Assembly: GCA_964017145.1 (NCBI GenBank)
Contig: CAXHKQ010000055.1
Coordinates: 1 to 16,378, forward strand
From: Agrocybe praecox
Lineage: Eukaryota; Basidiomycota; Agaricomycetes; Agaricales; Agrocybaceae
Length of the DNA stretch: 16,378 nt
Reading direction: 5' to 3'
The notes below the pieces were generated by a model. The model saw only the letters and a program-made list of their open reading frames with translations. It ran no database searches and was not told the origin of the DNA. Position 1 is the first letter of the stretch. Each line of letters begins with the position of its first letter. Shown here piece after piece: positions 1 to 6,625 of the stretch. The translations under genes and the position numbers were made by a program.

Positions 1-2590
1 CTTGTTGTGTGTGTGTGTGTGTTTGGCTAAGTGTATGCTCAAGTATGTGTGTGTGTGCGTGTGTGTTGGTACCAAACTGTCTGTGAAGACGAGCGTAGCG
101 CGATTAAACGTTCGTATAATGGCGATGATCGCTCTGCGCCAGAACGCGCTCGCGCAATCTATTTATGTGCCACGGCAATTACACAGCCAGACACGCACGC
201 AACACACACAAACACATGCTTGCACAGCAGACCAACACGCATGCGCGCGCGTTAGTACGCGTGTTACACGCAGCTCTGTCTAATCCGCATCGTATAAACA
301 CGCCACATAATATACGCCATTTGTGGCGAACAAGACCACAGACCGGCCGCCTTGACGGATGGTATGTACGCGCACATGTACATGAACATACATAATATCG
401 CGTTGTTGGTGCGATGCACTGCTCGTCGACTCGGTGACGTCGTCGTTGTGGTGGCATTTAATGCCAACGCGCAAGCGCACTCGCCTCTGTTCACTTGCGC
501 GCCTCCGATGCGATCATATAATCACATACGCATACGCATGCACTCACATGAAGAGCACACAGAGCGCAACTAATTAACTCATCGTCGTTGTATTGTGCGC
601 TCCCAGATGTGCACAACACTCGATCCGCGCGCGCGTTGACGATAGAATTGCGGTAATAATTCATGAGCGTTTTACACTTGTTTGTTTGCGATTCGCGATC
701 GCTAGAATACGCGCAGCCAGCAAATGTTTGCCAATCTATTCGCTCGGTGTGTGTGGCAGTGAATCTGGGGTGCACAATCTGCCTAGCAAATGCGATTGTT
801 CACTGCGTTCACGGTTGTAGATGTATAGTTTTATTAAGTTGTCATCGTGAGTTGAAATCGTACAAGGCTGCTGACGACGAATATAATTCATGATCAGGAT
901 AACCTGCGCCTCTAGTAGGGTCAACTTTGAACAACGAATCGCGCGGACTCGGACTCGCGGCTGATGTTCATCATCTGCGTAATCGCTAAATACAGAAGCG
1001 ACAACTCCAAAGCACTGGTTTTTTCGACGCCAACACGATCACACATCACACCCGGCACAGCAGGCAATTTAAATCCAGTTCCAATGAATAGACCAAACGA
1101 CTACGCTCACACGTGCTGACGATTGATTCAAATGTGTTGTCGCAGTCGCCGTCGTAGTCGACGCGAGTCCATTGATCTCACTCGCTCCATACATTGTAGC
1201 CACGACTAACTTGCTATGTTTATATATCTCTCGAATCTACTGAATTGCCATCCAATACGATGCGGTCTCGAATCTCGATCGTCGCACACGTCGGACACAA
1301 TTTAATCAAGACCGACACATTGGAGCTAACGCGCACGCGCTCGCGTACACGCTGGCTGGGCTGGCTGCGGCTGGTTGGTTGATTTATGCACGAAACGCAC
1401 GCGATCGCATTGCGCACACGCATCGCGCGCACGCTCGTTCGCGGCCCATGCGACCGTTACAATATTTTCTACGCACAAACACCGCCAGCCACAGCCATCT
1501 AGCCAGCGCTATGAACCAGGATAAGCAATGAGGCGCGCGCGCGCGTGCTCGTCGTGCGGTTTAGCGTGAAAAATGTGTGTTCACATTTTCCGCGTTAGAC
1601 GTGGTGGCACCAATGGCGGCGATGTGCTGCTCGTTTCTGTGCACTATATTATAGACTCGCGAATGTGTCTGTTTGTGTGCGCGCCAATTACTTCGCGCAC
1701 ACACGCTGATACGGCCGACACTTGGCGTGTGTACGCCAGTCGACACGCTGTCTCATTTGAGTCGTTGCTCTTGAATACAATTGCGCCATGTGTGTGTGCG
1801 TCTGAAGTCTGAACGATCGCCGATCTCCGCTAAGCTCGCGGCTGCGTCTACTTATAGTTGATGTTGATACACATCGCGTACAATGCAAATCCATTGAGAC
1901 TGTGCGCACACACATGTACGTGTTTTGCCAGCGGATAACGTTGTCAGATCTAAGCGCACGATTACTCGAACATTCGTGTGCGCGTGCGCAACATGCGCAA
2001 ATCCTGAATATTTCCATTGAGTTCGCGGCCCGGCACACAATCCAGTTCAGAGCGTGCGATGATTATTATTATTATACACATCGCGCTCATCGCTCACGTT
2101 GATTATACTGCTGTTAGAAATGCAAATGCATCTTCATTAATTGCAATGCGTCGTCGCATGACGAATCGCCGGAGCGACATGTGCGCCAGAAACGTGCTGC
2201 TGCTGCTGCCGCACGTTCGCTCCTCAAACGATTGATTGATGATCTTCGCGCGTACGCCGCAGTGCAATTGTGCGCTGTTGTGCGGCGGCCGCAGTTGTTG
2301 ATCTCGTTCGGTGGTGTGTCATCGTGTAGCTTGTATATGTATGCTAATTATAATAGTATAACTAGCTGCATTTAACTTGAAACTCCGAGAGAAGTAGAAA
2401 AAGGCTAAACGTACATTGTTTGAGGTCATTTAGCAGAAAAATTACGATCGCGTGTCGCTGGCGGATCATGGCGAATGAACGCCGTGCACTTGACCTCGAC
2501 TGTGCTGTAAAAGAACAACGATTTTCTGGCGAATTTACGTCACGAAATCACACACACACATATGTATGTACTTACAATGTGTGCAGAGAC
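1..2590. other. Gene-free CpG-rich stretch upstream of ITP
   Basis: I see no coding exon I can support here. Open frames are short, overlap on both strands and follow TG/CA repeats. The stretch is rich in CpG and in alternating purine-pyrimidine runs (for example near 238-262 and 1530-1546). A TATA-like stretch lies near 1216 and an E-box CACGTG at 1110-1115. It may hold the ITP promoter, 5' UTR exon or 5' intron, because a CAG acceptor-like site abuts the ITP start codon. Confidence 0.5.
3..68. repeat. Compound (TG)n microsatellite
   Basis: Two TG-dinucleotide runs are separated by a short unique stretch. Simple-sequence DNA of this kind gives spurious open frames on both strands. Confidence 0.9.
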
Positions 2591-2607
2591 TAATTAGCAG
2601 CTAATTA
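2591..2607. promoter_or_regulatory. Inverted TAATTA homeodomain-type site upstream of ITP
   Basis: The sequence TAATTAGC, then A, then GCTAATTA forms an 8-bp-arm inverted repeat with a one-base centre, about 75 bp before the ITP start codon. TAATTA is the classic homeodomain core, and paired cores suit dimer binding. Regulatory function is inferred from position and symmetry only. Confidence 0.35.
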
Positions 2608-2682
2608 AAAACATATGCATCGCATAAATCACCCAAATACATATACTCACCGCAACGGACCGCATTCCATCCAACCAAACAG

Positions 2683-2897
2683 ATGTGTTCCCGAATCCTG
2701 GCGATATCGGTGGCATTGCTTCTGGTCCTCGTTCCGCTGATCAACACGCTGCCGCATCACAATCTTGCCAAGCGCAGCTCGTTCTTCGATCTGGAGTGCA
2801 GAGGCGTTTACAACACGTCCATCTTCTACAAGCTCGACCGAATATGCGAGGACTGCTACTTACTGTTCAGGGAGCCGGAAATCCATCACAATTGCAA
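2683..2897 (+). CDS. Itp: Ion transport peptide (ITP/CHH family), common first coding exon
   Basis: This exon encodes the shared N-terminus of all ITP isoforms. ITP is a secreted neurohormone of the crustacean hyperglycemic hormone family that controls ion and water transport. Residues 1-22 form a hydrophobic signal peptide, residues 30-31 are a KR cleavage site, and the mature hormone starts SSFFDLEC. Cysteines 39, 55, 58 and 71 are C1-C4 of the six-cysteine fold; the block RICEDCY is diagnostic. The exon ends in phase 2 at a strong donor (AA then GTGAGT), so every downstream exon must supply the last base of Lys72. Unspliced reading stops at once (TGA at 2899), so C5 and C6 must come from an alternative 3' exon. 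A CAG directly before the ATG may be a 5' UTR intron acceptor. The start is the only ATG before the signal peptide. Confidence 0.95.
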
Positions 2898-2954
2898 GTG
2901 AGTAGAGCCCTCTGTGCACGTTGGGACCTGCATGCAGGTCACAATGCAATTCAG

Positions 2955-3195
2955 GGTGAAATCGTATTCGGGCAAATCTCATTGCCACGACACTGCGCGC
3001 GAACCGGGCGGAACCGGCGACGAATGCGATTTGAACATTCACGTTGGTCACAAGCGCTGCTTGCGCTCGGGCGTGAGAGAGTGCGTATTTCAGAACAAGT
3101 GCCGTAAATGTGTCCGACACATCGTTAAAATGTTCCAAAGTTCAAAGCAACGACCGCCACGCACGAACACAAACCATGGGAGCCGAGATCGTTAA
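2955..3195 (+). CDS. Itp: Candidate fifth, cysteine-rich alternative terminal exon of ITP
   Basis: Splicing the exon 1 donor to the AG at 2953-2954 removes a 57-nt intron, a typical small insect size, and keeps frame: AA plus G restores Lys72. The exon adds 79 residues (151 in total) with six cysteines spaced C-x13-C-x10-C-x7-C-x5-C-x2-C, including KRCLRSGVREC and KCRKC, then a basic tail and TAA. The six cysteines do not match the CHH pattern and I recognise no family. Codons are GC3-rich like the coding exons nearby, and the composition turns AT-rich right after the stop. An AATAAA follows at 3350. Weak points: the acceptor is pyrimidine-poor, the ITP half would lack C5 and C6, and the ORF could belong to another transcript. 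Confidence 0.45.
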
Positions 3196-3349
3196 TTCGG
3201 AAAACGTGCTAAATATTTATACTCTCGCCTCCTCGCACGTTCATTCATGAAAACGCACCAGCGATGTCGTCATTGCTCGCATGTGATTTATTACGTATTT
3301 TTGCAACGTATTTTCTCCCGGCTCTCGTTTTCGTTGAAATTCGGGTATC

Positions 3350-3355
3350 AATAAA
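3350..3355 (+). terminator. Poly(A) signal AATAAA after the cysteine-rich exon
   Basis: AATAAA is followed by TGTAAAT motifs and a GTGTGT element within 35 bases, a good cleavage and polyadenylation context. Another AATAAA lies at 3514. Either would end a transcript using the candidate exon at 2955-3195. Confidence 0.45.
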
Positions 3356-3375
3356 AAATGTAAATACTGTAAATA

Positions 3376-3773
3376 CGAATTGTGTGTATACATAAACCAA
3401 AGTGTTGAATAGCCAACGTGGTAAGTAGCATTTGCTTCCCACTGAGATGGCGATTCGTATTCGATCGATAGAGTTTATCATAATTTTATAGACCCATTTA
3501 TTTGTTCATATTAAATAAAATATCAAAAATCACGTTCGGGATATCATTCAGAACATTGCACATCGATGCACATTCATGATTTTGTACATCGTTTCTCAGT
3601 TGGATCACACGCATTTATTATTTTGTTCAACTACATTTTTTATTAATTTCATTCGTTTTTCTGCACATTTCTTTCCACACCCACACTCACGCACACACAT
3701 TACACAAACTTTATCACTGTTTTCGCCATCACCACAATTCACTACTTTTGACATTGTCGCACTCCGCACGCAG
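3376..3773 (+). other. AT-rich intron sequence before ITP exon A
   Basis: No coding exon is visible. It holds a second AATAAA (3514) and a pyrimidine-rich run with CA repeats near 3660-3710 that leads to the acceptor of exon A. Confidence 0.6.
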
Positions 3774-3903
3774 ACGAAACTGCTTCACAACAGAGTTTTT
3801 CAAGGGTTGTGTGGATACACTTCAAATGACCGATAGAATTGAGGAGTTCAAGGACTACGTCAAACAGTTGAACGGTGGCCAAGCACCCGTATTCAAGCCA
3901 TAG
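3774..3903 (+). CDS. Itp: ITP alternative exon A (ITP-like, L-type C-terminus)
   Basis: After the CAG acceptor at 3771-3773 the first base completes Lys72 (AA plus A). The exon then encodes RNCFTTEFFKGC and a charged helix, ending in VKQLNGGQAPVFKP and TAG. Cysteines 75 and 84 are C5 and C6 of the CHH fold. There is no Gly-basic amidation signal, which is the mark of the unamidated ITP-like form. The precursor would be 114 aa. The tail VKQLNGGQAP recurs in exon C, so A and C are paralogous exons. The mRNA could end at AATAAA 3959-3964, or run to a GTACGT donor at 4197 and splice to exon B, as insect L-type exons do. Confidence 0.9.
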
Positions 3904-3958
3904 TACACCGACAAAATGATAGTCTAACCGCACAATCTGATCCTTCGCAATCGCACCC

Positions 3959-3964
3959 AATAAA
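3959..3964 (+). terminator. Poly(A) signal AATAAA after ITP exon A
   Basis: AATAAA lies about 55 bases after the exon A stop. It would allow an exon A-terminated mRNA independent of later exons. Confidence 0.4.
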
Positions 3965-4323
3965 CAATCGCTTCCATAAAATCCAATCATCGCTGTCGTC
4001 CAGTCCGAATAGTTGATAGGGTCAGAGAGACACACCAACATACATGCACATAATCATACTATACCAGCAACGAGAACTGACACGTATAAAAAAACCACAC
4101 ACCATACACACACCAGCAGCAGCTAAGCGGCAGCCGATATCCCCGAAGAGAGCCAACCCTGTCCAGCCGATGACTTATGATTTACTTATTTTTATGGTAC
4201 GTTGCGTTTTTTTCAATTACTTCGAATCATTTTTGAGCATTTGATTAGGCTTGTGAATACCGTATGCTGACATTGTTTTTTTGTATCCATTCCAATCGCC
4301 TCAACCACGCAACCACTCAACAG
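3965..4323 (+). other. ITP exon A 3' UTR and intron to exon B
   Basis: No coding exon is seen. A GTACGT donor-like site at 4197, preceded by TTATGATTT at 4175-4186, resembles the context of a GTATGT donor at 5567 after exon C. If it is used, exon A continues to 4196 as 3' UTR and a 127-nt intron leads to exon B. Confidence 0.4.
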
Positions 4324-4456
4324 AGCAAAATGCTACGGAACTGACTATTTTACCAGCTGCATTGAGGCGTTGCTGCTGATGGACGAAAAGGAAAAATATG
4401 ACCGATATCGTGACGCGTTAGGACGTATTAATGCCAGCACAACCAACTACTTTTGA
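4324..4456 (+). CDS. Itp: ITP alternative exon B (amide-type, extended C-terminus)
   Basis: AA plus A restores Lys72 after the CAG at 4321-4323. The exon encodes AKCYGTDYFTSC (C5 and C6 at residues 75 and 84), a charged helix containing KYDRYRDALGR, then a nine-residue tail INASTTNYF and TGA; the precursor is 115 aa. The part up to ALGR aligns with the amide-type exon D (YNLWRDILGKKK), but the usual stop after Gly-basic is missing. If a convertase cut after the single Arg, the hormone would end in an amidated Leu; if not, it keeps the tail, which contains an N-x-S sequon. All six cysteines are kept, so it looks functional rather than decayed. Confidence 0.88.
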
Positions 4457-5304
4457 AACAGCAGCAGCAGCGACAGACCGCAACATTAAAACTACGCGAG
4501 AAATTGTATCGATACAAATTATTAACATTATGGATGTGTAAATATAGTCATACATAAAACGTAGAATATTGAAATCAATTGTTCCGGTCGATGTTGAGTT
4601 CAGAATTGTACGTTCACCTATTTTTCAGAAACATCACAAACAAGTTGTACATCTAGTCCCTTCAACACTGATGATGAGAATCGTGTAATTCACAACGGAA
4701 TTGTTGCTTGCTTTGGCGGTTATAATTTCATGATTTGTTGCACACACTTCAAACAAATATATTGTATTGTATTCAACAAATAACACATTCCTTCGCAGAT
4801 GTACTACAGTATTTAGCTAATAGCAATGCCCCACAAATACGTTACAACAAGTAGTTTGCTCATTTATATTAGCTCGTTACGTTGAATAAGATTATCGATT
4901 AGATTGGCATTATTAAATAGACTTATGATTATCGATTATTGAGTGTTTTTTCAGCCACATTCTTATCATCACACGCGCGCATGAAATTTCGAAACTCCTT
5001 TACTCATTACTACTATATTCATAAGTTATGTAAATTGCACTATTTATTTCTATTTATCACATTTTGTAAATCAATAACGTCGTAGAAATCTCAAACATAC
5101 AAGTACACATACAACACATATTGTATCATTATAAATCACACAACAAATAAAGCCAAATGATATATTATATTGTAAATACCTGCTTACTTCCATGAAATTG
5201 TACAATATAGTTCGGTACTTATTTTATTGAAAATGAACTATAGTAGCACTTTTGTTAAGTTTTATTTCGTTTATACTTTGTCCCTCGCAACATATTTCCT
5301 ATAG
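4457..5304 (+). other. AT-rich intron between ITP exons B and C
   Basis: No gene is seen. Contents: an ATTAAA at 4485, a palindrome TTGTATCGATACAA at 4504-4517, two copies of ATTATCGATTA (near 4890 and 4928), and AATAAA at 5146-5151, the best poly(A) candidate for exon B transcripts. Confidence 0.6.
5146..5151 (+). terminator. Poly(A) signal AATAAA, candidate end for exon B mRNA
   Basis: This is the first canonical AATAAA downstream of exon B, followed by a TTGTAAAT element. It gives a long 3' UTR of about 700 bases, so use is uncertain. Confidence 0.35.
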
Positions 5305-5428
5305 GCACAAATGCTTTAGGACTCGCTACTTTGAAGCATGCGTCTACGCCCTGCAGATAACAGACGAGCTGGACGAGCTTCAGGAGGGCGTCAAGCAGCT
5401 GAACGGCGGCCAAGCACCGCTTGTGTAG
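5305..5428 (+). CDS. Itp: ITP alternative exon C (ITP-like, L-type C-terminus)
   Basis: The acceptor TTTCCTATAG ends at 5304. AA plus G restores Lys72, followed by HKCFRTRYFEAC (C5 and C6), a strongly acidic helix ITDELDELQEG, then VKQLNGGQAPLV and TAG (112 aa precursor). It lacks an amidation signal, so it is an L-type form. The last third is near-identical in protein and DNA to exon A, showing duplication, whereas the region around the cysteines has diverged. I find no AATAAA before exon D, so this mRNA probably splices from a GTATGT donor at 5567 into exon D used as 3' UTR, the usual layout of insect ITP-like transcripts. Confidence 0.9.
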
Positions 5429-5904
5429 CGCATTTCGGCCTCAGAGCGTACCGAGCTGGTGTGGGTGTGTGCTCCAATGTCCGGCGGTCAGCACGGAAGA
5501 CGACAGATGCCAATGCCCGATGCTGAAAACACCAACGCTAATTTATTAATTGGTTATGATTTTTTGGTATGTTGAGTATGATTTGTTTTTATTTTTTTAA
5601 ATATTCAACACATTGTCATTTTGTGTGCGAATATTATTTGGATTTTGGTATTGACTTTTTTTTCAAATTAATCGTTTTACGCATCGTCATTTTTGAGCGT
5701 ATATTTTTTGGATTTTGGTATTGATTTTCTTCACAAATGAATCATACAACTAACCCCTACATACACTCGAAACATTTGAATTTTGAAATATGCCACGCAT
5801 TGTTTTTTGGTGCGCAAGTTATTCAACCTTTTTGATATAACTTTTTGTGGCCAACCAACGAAACCATCTATATTGACTCGCCTTGTACACGCCAATTATT
5901 TCAG
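5429..5904 (+). other. ITP exon C 3' UTR and intron to exon D
   Basis: No further coding exon is seen. The GTATGT donor candidate at 5567 would leave a 338-nt intron ending in a good pyrimidine-rich acceptor (AATTATTTCAG) at 5904. The intron contains an imperfect tandem repeat. Confidence 0.5.
5612..5750. repeat. Imperfect two-copy tandem repeat, period about 71 bp
   Basis: Two neighbouring units share TTGGATTTTGGTATTGA and the flanking T-rich sequence. It lies in the intron between ITP exons C and D. Confidence 0.6.
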
Positions 5905-6016
5905 AGCCAACTGTTTCGGAACGGAATTCTTCACGGGATGCGTTACCGCACTGCAGCTGGAGGAGCAGGAGCATGAGTACAATCTGTGGCGTGACATTTT
6001 GGGCAAAAAAAAGTAA
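5905..6016 (+). CDS. Itp: ITP alternative exon D (amidated ITP C-terminus)
   Basis: After TTTCAG, AA plus A restores Lys72. The exon encodes ANCFGTEFFTGC (cysteines 75 and 84), then a helix ending YNLWRDILGKKK and TAA. Gly-Lys-Lys-Lys is a classic amidation and cleavage signal, so the hormone would run from Ser32 to Leu104 (73 residues) and end in an amidated Leu, the standard length and form of insect ITP. The precursor is 108 aa. It is the last coding exon, with poly(A) signals at 6411 and 6451. It pairs with exon C as exon B pairs with exon A. Confidence 0.94.
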
Positions 6017-6625
6017 ATTGTGTGACATGTAACATTGAATTCGAACGCGCGTTGGCCGGTTATATATTGTATCAAATCTTACTATCATACATATTCGAGC
6101 ATTATAATTCATATGGACAAATTATAAACACACATGAGAATACATACTCACACTCTTACACACACACACACACTCTGGTAGCAGGTGCCAAATCACTACG
6201 CTCAGTATTGGTTTCAGGTAATTTGAACATAATGAAAAATGTTCGGACAACAGACAAAATACACCCACACGAACGAGAACAAACAAAATACAATTCACCG
6301 ACAATTGGTTTAATATTATTAAAATAATCTAGTCTGCTGTATATTGTTTGTAAATTGTTTTAATTCTTTTCGACTTCTAATTTTAAATATACTTACAACC
6401 GGCACAATATAATAAACTACTCCATAATGTCCATACTATGTAATACGTGAAATAAACGAGTAACACACCAACACTCAAACACACCAGCTTCGTGGAGATA
6501 TAGTGGAGTTCAACGTAAAGACGTATACGTATATATTCGTATTTCAACTACCGGTTATTATTATATACATAAATTTAGTTTGGCTCCTGTTGCCTGTGGT
6601 GACGGATTTACTGCGCAGCCGCTTC
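6017..6625. other. Shared 3' region between converging ITP and kenny genes
   Basis: This holds the ITP 3' UTR, a (CA)n microsatellite near 6157-6173, two AATAAA signals for ITP, and the short kenny 3' UTR on the other strand. No canonical AATAAA is seen on the minus strand just after the kenny stop; AT-rich variants are present. Confidence 0.6.
6411..6456 (+). terminator. Two ITP poly(A) signals (AATAAA at 6411 and 6451)
   Basis: Two canonical hexamers lie about 400 bases after the exon D stop and before the kenny stop at 6626, so ITP transcription probably ends here. Confidence 0.6.

Noticed and set aside
2..457. Several overlapping short open frames at the left end
   Set aside because: They arise from TG/CA and CpG-rich simple sequence on both strands.
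2860..3138. Minus-strand open frame opposite the cysteine-rich exon
   Set aside because: No recognisable features; the plus frame has the better codon pattern and regular cysteines.
2899..3195. Stop-codon readthrough from ITP exon 1 (TGA at 2899 is in frame with the cysteine-rich ORF)
   Set aside because: The TGA arises from the splice donor itself, and removal of a 57-nt intron explains the same fusion more simply.
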